From NCBI GenBank assembly GCA_029215795.1, contig JARDYH010000018.1, forward strand, positions 1 to 64,000: a DNA stretch of 64,000 bases. The letters are read 5' to 3'. The stretch comes from Anniella stebbinsi. Taxonomy: Eukaryota > Chordata > Lepidosauria > Squamata > Anniellidae. A model generated the notes under the pieces. It made no database searches. It saw only the letters and a program-made list of their open reading frames with translations, and had not been told where the DNA came from. Shown here one piece after another: positions 48,173 through 61,429 of this stretch; the first letter of the stretch is position 1, and every line of letters begins with the position of its first letter. Both the position numbers and the translations under genes were made by a program.

Positions 48173-51044
48173 TATAGAAGGAAGGGGAAGTCTAGGGGAA
48201 GTCTAGGGGAAGAAGGGGAAGGCTAGGGGAAGTCTAGGGGAAGCAGGGGAAGTATAGAGGGAAGGGGAAGTCTAGGGGAAGTCTAGGGGAAGAAGGGGAA
48301 GTCTAGGGGAAGTCCAGGGGAAGAAGGGAAAGTATAGAGGGAAGGGGAAGTCTACGGGAAGTCTAGGGGAAGAAGGGGAAGTCTAGGGGAAGAAGGGGAA
48401 GTCTAGGAGAAGTCTAGGGGAAGAAGGGGAAGTATAGCGGGAAGGGGAAGTCTAGGGGAAGTCTAGGGGAAGAAGGGGAAGTATAGAGGGAAGGGGAAGT
48501 ATAGGGGAAGAAGGGGAAGTCTAAGGGAAGAAGGGGAAATCTAGGGGAAGAAGGGGAAGTATAGAGGGAAGGGGAAGTCTAGGGGAAGTCTAGGGGAAGA
48601 AGGGGAAGTATAGAGGGAAGGGGAAGTATAGGGGAAGAAGGGGAAGTCTAAGGGAAGAAGGGGAAGTCTAGGGGAAGAAGGGGAAGTATAGAGGGAAGGG
48701 GAAGTCTAGGGGAAGAAGAGGAAGTCTAGGGGAAGAAGGGGAAGTCTAGGGGAAGAAGGGGAAGTATAGAGGGAAGGGGAAGTCTAGGGAAAGAAGGGGA
48801 AGTATAGAGGGAAGGGGAAGTCTAGGGGAAGTCTAGGGGAAGAAGGGGAAGTATAGAGGGAAGGGGAAGTATAGGGGAAGAAGGGGAAGTCTAAGGGAAG
48901 AAGGGGAAGTCTAGGGGAAGAAGGAGAAGTATAGAGGGAAGGGGAAGTCTAGGGGAAGAAGAGGAAGTCTAGGGGAAGAAGGGGAAGTTTAGGGGAAGAA
49001 GGGGAAGTATAGAGGGAAGGGGAAGTCTAGGGGAAGAAGGGGAAGTATAGAGGGAAGGGGAAGTCTAGGGGAAGTCTAGGGGAAGAAGGGGAAGTCTAGG
49101 GGAAGTCTAGGGGAAGCAGGGGAAGTATAGAGGGAAGGGGAAGTCTAATGGAAGAAGGGGAAGTATAGAGGGAAGGGGAAGTCTAGGGGAAGAAGGGGAA
49201 GCCTAGGGGAAGAAGGGGAAGTCTAGGGGAAGAAGGGGAAGTAGAGAGGGAAGGGGAAGTCTAGGGGAAGTCTAGGGGAAGAAGGGGAAGTATAGAGGGA
49301 AGGGAAGTCTAGGGGAAGTTAAGGGGAAGAAGGAGAAGTCTAGGGGAAGTCTAGGGGAAGCAGGGGAAGTATAGAGGGAAGGGGAAGTCTAATGGAAGAA
49401 TGGGAAGTATAGAGGGAAGGGGAAGTCTAGGGGAAGTCTAGGGGAAGAAGGGGAAGTCTAGGGGAAGTCTAGGGGAAGAAGGGAAAGTATAGAGGGAAGG
49501 GGAAGTCTACGGGAAGTCTAGGGGAAGAAGGGGAAGTCTAGGGGAACAAGGGGAAGTCTAGGAGAAGTCTAGGGGAAGAAGGGGAAGTATAGATGGAAGG
49601 GGAAGTCTAGGGGAAGAAGGGGAAGTCTAGGGGAAGAAGGAAAAGTATAGCGGGAAGGGGAAGTCTAGGGGAAGTCTAGGGGAAGAAGGGGAAATATAGA
49701 GGGAAGGGGAAGTATAGGGGAAGAAGGGGAAGTCTAAGGGAAGAAGGGGAAGTCTAGGGGAAGAAGGGGAAGTATAGAGGGAAGGGGAAGTCTAGGGGAA
49801 GAAGAGGAAGTCTATGGGAAGAAGGGGAAGTCTAGGGGAAGCAGGGGAAGTATAGAGGGAAGGGGAAGTCTAATGGAAGAAGGGGAAGTATAGAGGGAAA
49901 GGTGAAGTCTAGGGGAAGAAGGGGAAGTCTAGGGGAAGAAGGGGAAGTCTAGGGGAAGAAGGGGAAGTAGAGAGGGAAGGGGAAGTCTAGGGGAAGTCTA
50001 GGGGAAGAAGGGGAAGTATAGAGGGAAGGGAAGTATAGGGGAAGTCTAGGGGAAGAAGGGGAAGTATAGAGGGAAGGGGAAGTCTAGGGGAAGAAGGGGA
50101 AGTATAGAGGGAAGGGGAAGTCTAGGGGAAGTCTAGGGGAAGAAGGGAAAGTATAGAAAGAAGGGGAAGTCTAGTGGAAGTCTAGGGGAAGAAGGGGAAG
50201 TATAGAGGAAAGAGGAAGTCTAGGGGAAGTCTAGGGGAAGAAGGGGCAGTATAGAGGGAAGGGGAAGTCTAGGGGAAGTCTAGGGGAAGAAGGGGAAGTA
50301 TAGAGGGAAGGGGAAGTCTAGGGGAAGTCTAGGGGAAGAAGGGGAAGTCTAGGGGAAGAAGGGGAAGTATAGAGGGAAGGGGAAGTCTAGGGGAAGTCTA
50401 GGGGAAGAAGGGGAAGTCTAGGGGAAGAAGGGGAAGTCTAGGGGAAGAAGGGGAAGTATAGAGGGAAGGGGAAGTCTAGGGGAAGTCTAGGGGAAGAAGG
50501 GGAAGTCTAGGGGAAGAAGGGGAAGTCTAGGGGAAGTCTAGGGGAAGAAGGGGAAGTATAGAGGGAAGGGGAAGTGTAGGGGAAGAAGGGGAAGTCTAGG
50601 AGAAGAAGGGGAAGTCTAGGGGAAGAAGGGGAAGTATAGAGGGAAGGGGAAGTATAGGGGAAGTCTAGGGGGAGAAGGGGAAGTATAGAGGGAAGGGGAA
50701 GTATAGGGGAAGAAGGGGAAGTCTAAGGGAAGAAGGGGAAATCTAGGGGAAGAAGGGGAAGTCTAGGGGAAGAAGGGGAAGTATAGAGGGAAGAGAAAGT
50801 CTAGGGGAAGAAGGTGAAGTATAGAGGCAAGGGGAAGTCTAGGGGAAGTCTAGGGGAACAAGGGGAAGTCTAGGGGAAGAAGGGGAAGTCTAGGGGAAGA
50901 AGGGGAAGTCTAGGGGAAGAAGGGGAAGTGTAGAGGGAAGGGGAAGTCCAGGGGAAGAAGAGGAAGTCTAGGGGAAGAAGGGGAAGTCTAGGGGAAGAAG
51001 GGGAAGTATAGAGGGAAGGGGAAGTCTAGGGGAAGAAGGGGAAG
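48173..51044 (+). repeat. Family III HOR unit, 2,872 bp
   Basis: Runs between TATAGAAGG landmarks. The same 2,872-bp distance separates TATAGAAAG (47,280 and 50,152), GAGGCAAGG (47,952 and 50,824) and GAAGTTAAG (49,315 and 52,187). Matching stops near 49,835/52,707, where this unit goes straight to GGGGAAGCAGG and the next one carries further modules first. Confidence 0.88.
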
Positions 51045-53503
51045 TATAGAAGGAAGGGGAAGTCTAGGGGAAGTCTAGGGGAAGAAGGGGAAGGCTAGGG
51101 GAAGTCTAGGGGAAGCAGGGGAAGTATAGAGGGAAGGGGAAGTCTAGGGGAAGTCTAGGGGAAGAAGGGGAAGTCTAGGGGAAGTCCAGGGGAAGAAGGG
51201 AAAGTATAGAGGGAAGGGGAAGTCTACGGGAAGTCTAGGGGAAGAAGGGGAAGTCTAGGGGAAGAAGGGGAAGTCTAGGAGAAGTCTAGGGGAAGAAGGG
51301 GAAGTATAGCGGGAAGGGGAAGTCTAGGGGAAGTCTAGGGGAAGAAGGGGAAGTATAGAGGGAAGGGGAAGTATAGGGGAAGAAGGGGAAGTCTAAGGGA
51401 AGAAGGGGAAATCTAGGGGAAGAAGGGGAAGTATAGAGGGAAGGGGAAGTCTAGGGGAAGTCTAGGGGAAGAAGGGGAAGTATAGAGGGAAGGGGAAGTA
51501 TAGGGGAAGAAGGGGAAGTCTAAGGGAAGAAGGGGAAGTCTAGGGGAAGAAGGGGAAGTATAGAGGGAAGGGGAAGTCTAGGGGAAGAAGAGGAAGTCTA
51601 GGGGAAGAAGGGGAAGTCTAGGGGAAGAAGGGGAAGTATAGAGGGAAGGGGAAGTCTAGGGAAAGAAGGGGAAGTATAGAGGGAAGGGGAAGTCTAGGGG
51701 AAGTCTAGGGGAAGAAGGGGAAGTATAGAGGGAAGGGGAAGTATAGGGGAAGAAGGGGAAGTCTAAGGGAAGAAGGGGAAGTCTAGGGGAAGAAGGAGAA
51801 GTATAGAGGGAAGGGGAAGTCTAGGGGAAGAAGAGGAAGTCTAGGGGAAGAAGGGGAAGTTTAGGGGAAGAAGGGGAAGTATAGAGGGAAGGGGAAGTCT
51901 AGGGGAAGAAGGGGAAGTATAGAGGGAAGGGGAAGTCTAGGGGAAGTCTAGGGGAAGAAGGGGAAGTCTAGGGGAAGTCTAGGGGAAGCAGGGGAAGTAT
52001 AGAGGGAAGGGGAAGTCTAATGGAAGAAGGGGAAGTATAGAGGGAAGGGGAAGTCTAGGGGAAGAAGGGGAAGCCTAGGGGAAGAAGGGGAAGTCTAGGG
52101 GAAGAAGGGGAAGTAGAGAGGGAAGGGGAAGTCTAGGGGAAGTCTAGGGGAAGAAGGGGAAGTATAGAGGGAAGGGAAGTCTAGGGGAAGTTAAGGGGAA
52201 GAAGGAGAAGTCTAGGGGAAGTCTAGGGGAAGCAGGGGAAGTATAGAGGGAAGGGGAAGTCTAATGGAAGAATGGGAAGTATAGAGGGAAGGGGAAGTCT
52301 AGGGGAAGTCTAGGGGAAGAAGGGGAAGTCTAGGGGAAGTCTAGGGGAAGAAGGGAAAGTATAGAGGGAAGGGGAAGTCTACGGGAAGTCTAGGGGAAGA
52401 AGGGGAAGTCTAGGGGAACAAGGGGAAGTCTAGGAGAAGTCTAGGGGAAGAAGGGGAAGTATAGATGGAAGGGGAAGTCTAGGGGAAGAAGGGGAAGTCT
52501 AGGGGAAGAAGGAAAAGTATAGCGGGAAGGGGAAGTCTAGGGGATGTCTAGGGGAAGAAGGGGAAATATAGAGGGAAGGGGAAGTATAGGGGAAGAAGGG
52601 GAAGTCTAAGGGAAGAAGGGGAAGTCTAGGGGAAGAAGGGGAAGTATAGAGGGAAGGGGAAGTCTAGGGGAAGAAGAGGAAGTCTATGGGAAGAAGGGGA
52701 AGTCTAGGGGAAGAAGGGGAAGTATAGAGGGAAGGGGAAGTCTAGGGGAAGAAGGGGAAGTATAGAGGGAAGGGGAAGTCTATGGGAAGTCTATGGGAAG
52801 AAGGGGAAGTCTAGGGGAAGTCTAGGGGAAGCAGGGGAAGTATAGAGGGAAGGGGAAGTCTAATGGAAAAAGGGGAAGTATAGAGGGAAAGGTGAAGTCT
52901 AGGGGAAGAAGGGGAAGTCTAGGGGAAGAAGGGGAAGTCTAGGGGAAGAAGGGGAAGTAGAGAGGGAAGGGGAAGTCTAGGGGAAGTCTAGGGGAAGAAG
53001 GGGAAGTATAGAGGGAAGGGAAGTATAGGGGAAGTCTAGGGGAAGAAGGGGAAGTATAGAGGGAAGGGGAAGTCTAGGGGAAGAAGGGGAAGTCTAGGGG
53101 AAGAAGGGGAAGTATAGAGGGAAGAGAAAGTCTAGGGGAAGAAGGGGAAGTATAGAGGGAAGGGGAAGTCCAGGGGAAGTCTAGGGGTAGAAGGGGAAGT
53201 CTAGGGGAAGAAGGGGAAGAAGGGAAGGTATAGAGGGAAGGGGAAGTCTACGGAAAGTCTAGGGGAAGAAGGGGAAGTCTAGGGGAAGAAGGGGAAATCT
53301 AGGGGAAGAAGAGGAAGTATAGACGGAAGGGGAAGTCTAGGGGAAAAAGGGGAAGTCTAGGTGAAGAAGGGGAAGTCTAGGGGAAGAAGGGGAAGTAGAG
53401 AGGGAAGGGGAAGTCTAGGGGAAGTCTAGGGGAAGAAGGGGAAGTATAGAGGGAAGGGAAGTCTTGAGGAAGTTAAGGGGAAGAAGGAGAAGTCTAGGGG
53501 AAG
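49840..53503 (+). repeat. 3.66 kb duplicated segment, copy 1 (recurs at +5,496)
   Basis: Landmarks recur exactly 5,496 bp later: TATAGAAAG 50,152 and 55,648; GAGGCAAGG 50,824 and 56,320; TATAGAAGG 51,045 and 56,541; GAAGTTAAG 52,187 and 57,683, then 53,469 and 58,965. Two rare variants are shared by this pair: GGGATGTCTA at 52,541 and 58,037, and ATGGAAAAAGG near 52,863 and 58,359. Confidence 0.88.
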
Positions 53504-53550
53504 AAGGGGAAGTATAGAGGGAAGGGGAAGTCTAGGGGAAGAAGGGGAAG
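51045..53550 (+). repeat. Family III HOR unit, 2,506 bp
   Basis: Runs between TATAGAAGG at 51,045 and 53,551. GAAGTTAAG at 52,187 and 54,693 gives the same 2,506. It ends in the chimeric joint near 53,504. Confidence 0.85.
53495..53515 (+). other. Internal junction in family III
   Basis: After GAAGTTAAG at 53,469 the sequence follows its counterpart at 58,965 for about 35 bp. It then turns, near 53,504, into the modules that precede TATAGAAGG, the context seen near 51,000. The counterpart continues with a second A module and GGGGAAGCAGG. This marks a breakpoint between HOR copies joined in the GGGGAAG register. Confidence 0.7.
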
Positions 53551-55335
53551 TATAGAAGGAAGGGGAAGTCTAGGGGAAGTCTAGGGGAAGAAGGGGAAGG
53601 CTAGGGGAAGTCTAGGGGAAGCAGGGGAAGTATAGAGGGAAGGGGAAGTCTAGGGGAAGTCTAGGGGAAGAAGGGGAAGTCTAGGGGAAGTCCAGGGGAA
53701 GAAGGGAAAGTATAGAGGGAAGGGGAAGTCTACGGGAAGTCTAGGGGAAGAAGGGGAAGTCTAGGGGAAGAAGGGGAAGTCTAGGAGAAGTCTAGGGGAA
53801 GAAGGGGAAGTATAGCGGGAAGGGGAAGTCTAGGGGAAGTCTAGGGGAAGAAGGGGAAGTATAGAGGGAAGGGGAAGTATAGGGGAAGAAGGGGAAGTCT
53901 AAGGGAAGAAGGGGAAATCTAGGGGAAGAAGGGGAAGTATAGAGGGAAGGGGAAGTCTAGGGGAAGTCTAGGGGAAGAAGGGGAAGTATAGAGGGAAGGG
54001 GAAGTATAGGGGAAGAAGGGGAAGTCTAAGGGAAGAAGGGGAAGTCTAGGGGAAGAAGGGGAAGTATAGAGGGAAGGGGAAGTCTAGGGGAAGAAGAGGA
54101 AGTCTAGGGGAAGAAGGGGAAGTCTAGGGGAAGAAGGGGAAGTATAGAGGGAAGGGGAAGTCTAGGGAAAGAAGGGGAAGTATAGAGGGAAGGGGAAGTC
54201 TAGGGGAAGTCTAGGGGAAGAAGGGGAAGTATAGAGGGAAGGGGAAGTATAGGGGAAGAAGGGGAAGTCTAAGGGAAGAAGGGGAAGTCTAGGGGAAGAA
54301 GGAGAAGTATAGAGGGAAGGGGAAGTCTAGGGGAAGAAGAGGAAGTCTAGGGGAAGAAGGGGAAGTTTAGGGGAAGAAGGGGAAGTATAGAGGGAAGGGG
54401 AAGTCTAGGGGAAGAAGGGGAAGTATAGAGGGAAGGGGAAGTCTAGGGGAAGTCTAGGGGAAGAAGGGGAAGTCTAGGGGAAGTCTAGGGGAAGCAGGGG
54501 AAGTATAGAGGGAAGGGGAAGTCTAATGGAAGAAGGGGAAGTATAGAGGGAAGGGGAAGTCTAGGGGAAGAAGGGGAAGCCTAGGGGAAGAAGGGGAAGT
54601 CTAGGGGAAGAAGGGGAAGTAGAGAGGGAAGGGGAAGTCTAGGGGAAGTCTAGGGGAAGAAGGGGAAGTATAGAGGGAAGGGAAGTCTAGGGGAAGTTAA
54701 GGGGAAGAAGGAGAAGTCTAGGGGAAGTCTAGGGGAAGCAGGGGAAGTATAGAGGGAAGGGGAAGTCTAATGGAAGAATGGGAAGTATAGAGGGAAGGGG
54801 AAGTCTAGGGGAAGTCTAGGGGAAGAAGGGGAAGTCTAGGGGAAGTCTAGGGGAAGAAGGGAAAGTATAGAGGGAAGGGGAAGTCTACGGGAAGTCTAGG
54901 GGAAGAAGGGGAAGTCTAGGGGAACAAGGGGAAGTCTAGGAGAAGTCTAGGGGAAGAAGGGGAAGTATAGATGGAAGGGGAAGTCTAGGGGAAGAAGGGG
55001 AAGTCTAGGGGAAGAAGGAAAAGTATAGCGGGAAGGGGAAGTCTAGGGGAAGTCTAGGGGAAGAAGGGGAAATATAGAGGGAAGGGGAAGTATAGGGGAA
55101 GAAGGGGAAGTCTAAGGGAAGAAGGGGAAGTCTAGGGGAAGAAGGGGAAGTATAGAGGGAAGGGGAAGTCTAGGGGAAGAAGAGGAAGTCTATGGGAAGA
55201 AGGGGAAGTCTAGGGGAAGAAGGGGAAGTATAGAGGGAAGGGGAAGTCTAGGGGAAGAAGGGGAAGTATAGAGGGAAGGGGAAGTCTATGGGAAGTCTAT
55301 GGGAAGAAGGGGAAGTCTAGGGGAAGTCTAGGGGA

Positions 55336-58300
55336 AGCAGGGGAAGTATAGAGGGAAGGGGAAGTCTAATGGAAGAAGGGGAAGTATAGAGGGAAAGGTG
55401 AAGTCTAGGGGAAGAAGGGGAAGTCTAGGGGAAGAAGGGGAAGTCTAGGGGAAGAAGGGGAAGTAGAGAGGGAAGGGGAAGTCTAGGGGAAGTCTAGGGG
55501 AAGAAGGGGAAGTATAGAGGGAAGGGAAGTATAGGGGAAGTCTAGGGGAAGAAGGGGAAGTATAGAGGGAAGGGGAAGTCTAGGGGAAGAAGGGGAAGTA
55601 TAGAGGGAAGGGGAAGTCTAGGGGAAGTCTAGGGGAAGAAGGGAAAGTATAGAAAGAAGGGGAAGTCTAGTGGAAGTCTAGGGGAAGAAGGGGAAGTATA
55701 GAGGAAAGAGGAAGTCTAGGGGAAGTCTAGGGGAAGAAGGGGCAGTATAGAGGGAAGGGGAAGTCTAGGGGAAGTCTAGGGGAAGAAGGGGAAGTATAGA
55801 GGGAAGGGGAAGTCTAGGGGAAGTCTAGGGGAAGAAGGGGAAGTCTAGGGGAAGAAGGGGAAGTATAGAGGGAAGGGGAAGTCTAGGGGAAGTCTAGGGG
55901 AAGAAGGGGAAGTCTAGGGGAAGAAGGGGAAGTCTAGGGGAAGAAGGGGAAGTATAGAGGGAAGGGGAAGTCTAGGGGAAGTCTAGGGGAAGAAGGGGAA
56001 GTCTAGGGGAAGAAGGGGAAGTCTAGGGGAAGTCTAGGGGAAGAAGGGGAAGTATAGAGGGAAGGGGAAGTGTAGGGGAAGAAGGGGAAGTCTAGGAGAA
56101 GAAGGGGAAGTCTAGGGGAAGAAGGGGAAGTATAGAGGGAAGGGGAAGTATAGGGGAAGTCTAGGGGGAGAAGGGGAAGTATAGAGGGAAGGGGAAGTAT
56201 AGGGGAAGAAGGGGAAGTCTAAGGGAAGAAGGGGAAATCTAGGGGAAGAAGGGGAAGTCTAGGGGAAGAAGGGGAAGTATAGAGGGAAGAGAAAGTCTAG
56301 GGGAAGAAGGTGAAGTATAGAGGCAAGGGGAAGTCTAGGGGAAGTCTAGGGGAACAAGGGGAAGTCTAGGGGAAGAAGGGGAAGTCTAGGGGAAGAAGGG
56401 GAAGTCTAGGGGAAGAAGGGGAAGTGTAGAGGGAAGGGGAAGTCCAGGGGAAGAAGAGGAAGTCTAGGGGAAGAAGGGGAAGTCTAGGGGAAGAAGGGGA
56501 AGTATAGAGGGAAGGGGAAGTCTAGGGGAAGAAGGGGAAGTATAGAAGGAAGGGGAAGTCTAGGGGAAGTCTAGGGGAAGAAGGGGAAGGCTAGGGGAAG
56601 TCTAGGGGAAGCAGGGGAAGTATAGAGGGAAGGGGAAGTCTAGGGGAAGTCTAGGGGAAGAAGGGGAAGTCTAGGGGAAGTCCAGGGGAAGAAGGGAAAG
56701 TATAGAGGGAAGGGGAAGTCTACGGGAAGTCTAGGGGAAGAAGGGGAAGTCTAGGGGAAGAAGGGGAAGTCTAGGAGAAGTCTAGGGGAAGAAGGGGAAG
56801 TATAGCGGGAAGGGGAAGTCTAGGGGAAGTCTAGGGGAAGAAGGGGAAGTATAGAGGGAAGGGGAAGTATAGGGGAAGAAGGGGAAGTCTAAGGGAAGAA
56901 GGGGAAATCTAGGGGAAGAAGGGGAAGTATAGAGGGAAGGGGAAGTCTAGGGGAAGTCTAGGGGAAGAAGGGGAAGTATAGAGGGAAGGGGAAGTATAGG
57001 GGAAGAAGGGGAAGTCTAAGGGAAGAAGGGGAAGTCTAGGGGAAGAAGGGGAAGTATAGAGGGAAGGGGAAGTCTAGGGGAAGAAGAGGAAGTCTAGGGG
57101 AAGAAGGGGAAGTCTAGGGGAAGAAGGGGAAGTATAGAGGGAAGGGGAAGTCTAGGGAAAGAAGGGGAAGTATAGAGGGAAGGGGAAGTCTAGGGGAAGT
57201 CTAGGGGAAGAAGGGGAAGTATAGAGGGAAGGGGAAGTATAGGGGAAGAAGGGGAAGTCTAAGGGAAGAAGGGGAAGTCTAGGGGAAGAAGGAGAAGTAT
57301 AGAGGGAAGGGGAAGTCTAGGGGAAGAAGAGGAAGTCTAGGGGAAGAAGGGGAAGTTTAGGGGAAGAAGGGGAAGTATAGAGGGAAGGGGAAGTCTAGGG
57401 GAAGAAGGGGAAGTATAGAGGGAAGGGGAAGTCTAGGGGAAGTCTAGGGGAAGAAGGGGAAGTCTAGGGGAAGTCTAGGGGAAGCAGGGGAAGTATAGAG
57501 GGAAGGGGAAGTCTAATGGAAGAAGGGGAAGTATAGAGGGAAGGGGAAGTCTAGGGGAAGAAGGGGAAGCCTAGGGGAAGAAGGGGAAGTCTAGGGGAAG
57601 AAGGGGAAGTAGAGAGGGAAGGGGAAGTCTAGGGGAAGTCTAGGGGAAGAAGGGGAAGTATAGAGGGAAGGGAAGTCTAGGGGAAGTTAAGGGGAAGAAG
57701 GAGAAGTCTAGGGGAAGTCTAGGGGAAGCAGGGGAAGTATAGAGGGAAGGGGAAGTCTAATGGAAGAATGGGAAGTATAGAGGGAAGGGGAAGTCTAGGG
57801 GAAGTCTAGGGGAAGAAGGGGAAGTCTAGGGGAAGTCTAGGGGAAGAAGGGAAAGTATAGAGGGAAGGGGAAGTCTACGGGAAGTCTAGGGGAAGAAGGG
57901 GAAGTCTAGGGGAACAAGGGGAAGTCTAGGAGAAGTCTAGGGGAAGAAGGGGAAGTATAGATGGAAGGGGAAGTCTAGGGGAAGAAGGGGAAGTCTAGGG
58001 GAAGAAGGAAAAGTATAGCGGGAAGGGGAAGTCTAGGGGATGTCTAGGGGAAGAAGGGGAAATATAGAGGGAAGGGGAAGTATAGGGGAAGAAGGGGAAG
58101 TCTAAGGGAAGAAGGGGAAGTCTAGGGGAAGAAGGGGAAGTATAGAGGGAAGGGGAAGTCTAGGGGAAGAAGAGGAAGTCTATGGGAAGAAGGGGAAGTC
58201 TAGGGGAAGAAGGGGAAGTATAGAGGGAAGGGGAAGTCTAGGGGAAGAAGGGGAAGTATAGAGGGAAGGGGAAGTCTATGGGAAGTCTATGGGAAGAAGG

Positions 58301-58999
58301 GGAAGTCTAGGGGAAGTCTAGGGGAAGCAGGGGAAGTATAGAGGGAAGGGGAAGTCTAATGGAAAAAGGGGAAGTATAGAGGGAAAGGTGAAGTCTAGGG
58401 GAAGAAGGGGAAGTCTAGGGGAAGAAGGGGAAGTCTAGGGGAAGAAGGGGAAGTAGAGAGGGAAGGGGAAGTCTAGGGGAAGTCTAGGGGAAGAAGGGGA
58501 AGTATAGAGGGAAGGGAAGTATAGGGGAAGTCTAGGGGAAGAAGGGGAAGTATAGAGGGAAGGGGAAGTCTAGGGGAAGAAGGGGAAGTCTAGGGGAAGA
58601 AGGGGAAGTATAGAGGGAAGAGAAAGTCTAGGGGAAGAAGGGGAAGTATAGAGGGAAGGGGAAGTCCAGGGGAAGTCTAGGGGTAGAAGGGGAAGTCTAG
58701 GGGAAGAAGGGGAAGAAGGGAAGGTATAGAGGGAAGGGGAAGTCTACGGAAAGTCTAGGGGAAGAAGGGGAAGTCTAGGGGAAGAAGGGGAAATCTAGGG
58801 GAAGAAGAGGAAGTATAGACGGAAGGGGAAGTCTAGGGGAAAAAGGGGAAGTCTAGGTGAAGAAGGGGAAGTCTAGGGGAAGAAGGGGAAGTAGAGAGGG
58901 AAGGGGAAGTCTAGGGGAAGTCTAGGGGAAGAAGGGGAAGTATAGAGGGAAGGGAAGTCTTGAGGAAGTTAAGGGGAAGAAGGAGAAGTCTAGGGGAAG
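55336..58999 (+). repeat. 3.66 kb duplicated segment, copy 2
   Basis: Second copy of 49,840-53,503, with the shared private variants at 58,037 and about 58,359. The left edge is set where the two lose register near the GGGGAAGCAGG module. The right edge is near 59,000, where this copy keeps its second A module and the first copy jumps. Confidence 0.85.
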
Positions 59000-61429
59000 T
59001 CTAGGGGAAGCAGGGGAAGTATAGAGGGAAGGGGAAGTATAATGGAAGAAGGGGAAGTATAGAGGGAAGGGGAAGTCTAGGGGAAGTCTAGGGGAAGAAG
59101 GGGAAGTCTAGGGGAAGAGTAGGGGAAGAAGGGAAAGTATAGAGGGAAGGGGAAGTCTACGGGAAGTCTAGGGGAAGAAGGGGAAGTCTAGGGGAAGAAG
59201 GGGAAGTCTAGGAGAAGTCTAGGGGAAGAAGGGGAAGTATAGATGGAAGGGGAAGTCTAGGGGAAGAAGGGGAAGTCTAGGGGAAGAAGGAAAAGTATAG
59301 CGGGAAGGGGAAGTCTAGGGGAAGTCTAGGGGAAGAAGGGGAAGTATAGAGGGAAGGGGAAGTATAGGGGAAGAAGGGGAAGTCTAAGGGAAGAAGGGGA
59401 AGTCTAGGGGAAGAAGGGGAAGTATAGAGGGAAGGGGAAGTCTAGGGGAAGAAGAGGAAGTCTAGGGGAAGAAGGGGAAGTCTAGGGGAAGAAGGGGAAG
59501 TATAGAGGGAAGGGGAAGTCTAGGGGAAGAAGGGGAAGTATAGAGGGAAGGGGAAGTCTACGGGAAGTCTATGGGAAGAAGGGGAAGTCTAGGGGAAGTC
59601 TAGGGGAAGCAGGGGAAGTATAGAGGGAAGGGGAAGTCTAATGGAAGAAGGGGAAGTATAGAGGGAAAGGGGAAGTCTAGGGGAAGAAGGGGAAGTCTAG
59701 GGGAAGAAGGGGAAGTCTAGGGGAAGAAGGGGAAGTAGAGAGGGAAGGGGAAGTCTAGGGGAAGTCTAGGGGAAGAAGGGGAAGTATAGAGGGAAGGGAA
59801 GTCTAGGGGAAGTCTAGGGGAAGAAGGGGAAGTATAGAGGGAAGGGGAAGTCTAGGGGAAGAAGGGGAAGTCTAGGGGAAGAAGGGGAAGTATAGAGGGA
59901 AGAGAAAGTCTAGGGGAAGAAGGGGAAGTATAGAGGGAAGGGGAAGTCCAGGGGAAGTCTAGGGGTAGAAGGGGAAGTCTAGGGGAAGAAGGGGAAGAAG
60001 GGAAGGTATAGAGGGAAGGGGAAGTCTACGGGAAGTCTAGGGGAAGAAGGGGAAGTCTAGGGGAAGAAGGGGAAATCTAGGGGAAGAAGAGGAAGTATAG
60101 AGGGAAGGGGAAGTCTAGGGGAAAAAGGGGAAGTCTAGGGGAAGAAGGGGAAGTCTAGGGGAAGTCTAGGGGAAGAAGGGGAAGTATAGAGGAAAGGGGA
60201 AGTCTAGGGGAAGAAAGGGAAATCTAGGAGAAGAAGGGGAACTCTAGGGGAAGAAGGGGAAGTATAGAGGGAAGGGGAAGTCTAGGGGAAGAAGGGGAAA
60301 TCTAGGGGAAGTCTAGGGAAGAAGGGGAAGTATAGAGGGAAGGGGAAGTGTAGGGGAAGTCTTGGGGAAGAAGGGGAAGTCTAGGGGAAGACGTGGAAGT
60401 CTAGGGGAAGAAGGGGAAGTATAGAGGGAAGGGGAAGTCAAGGGGTAGACTAGGGGAAGAAGGGGAAGTATAGAGGGAAGGGAAGTCTAGGGGAAGTCTA
60501 GGGGAAGAAGGGGAAGTCTAGGGGAAGAAGGGAAAGTATAGAAAGAAGGGGAAGTCTAGTGGAAGTCTAGGGGAAGAAGGGGAAGTATAGAGGAAAGAGG
60601 AAGTCTAGGGGAAGTCTAGGGGAAGAAGGGGCAGTATAGAGGGAAGGGGAAGTCTAGGGGAAGTCTAGGGGAAGAAGGGGAAGTATAGAGGGAAGGGGAA
60701 GTCTAGGGGAAGTCTAGGGGAAGAAGGGGAAGTCTAGGGGAAGAAGGGGAAGTATAGAGGGAAGGGGAAGTCTAGGGGAAGTCTAGGGGAAGAAGGGGAA
60801 GTCTAGGGGAAGAAGGGGAAGTCTAGGGGAAGAAGGGGAAGTATAGAGGGAAGGGGAAGTCTAGGGGAAGTCTAGGGGAAGAAGGGGAAGTCTAGGGGAA
60901 GAAGGGGAAGTCTAGGGGAAGTCTAGGGGAAGAAGGGGAAGTATAGAGGGAAGGGGAAGTGTAGGGGAAGAAGGGGAAGTCTAGGAGAAGAAGGGGAAGT
61001 CTAGGGGAAGAAGGGGAAGTATAGAGGGAAGGGGAAGTCTAGGGGAAGTCTAGGGGGAGAAGGGGAAGTATAGAGGGAAGGGGAAGTATAGGGGAAGAAG
61101 GGGAAGTCTAAGGGAAGAAGGGGAAATCTAGGGGAAGAAGGGGAAGTCTAGGGGAAGAAGGGGAAGTATAGAGGGAAGAGAAAGTCTAGGGGAAGAAGGT
61201 GAAGTATAGAGGCAAGGGGAAGTCTAGGGGAAGTCTAGGGGAACAAGGGGAAGTCTAGGGGAAGAAGGGGAAGTCTAGGGGAAGAAGGGGAAGTCTAGGG
61301 GAAGAAGGGGAAGTGTAGAGGGAAGGGGAAGTCCAGGGGAAGAAGAGGAAGTCTAGGGGAAGAAGGGGAAGTCTAGGGGAAGAAGGGGAAGTATAGAGGG
61401 AAGGGGAAGTCTAGGGGAAGAAGGGGAAG
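56541..61429 (+). repeat. Family III HOR unit, 4,889 bp
   Basis: Runs between TATAGAAGG at 56,541 and 61,430. TATAGAAAG (55,648 and 60,537) and GAGGCAAGG (56,320 and 61,209) give the same 4,889. GAAGTTAAG (57,683 and 62,603) gives 4,920 because one A-A-B block of 31 bp is added near 62,110. Confidence 0.87.
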
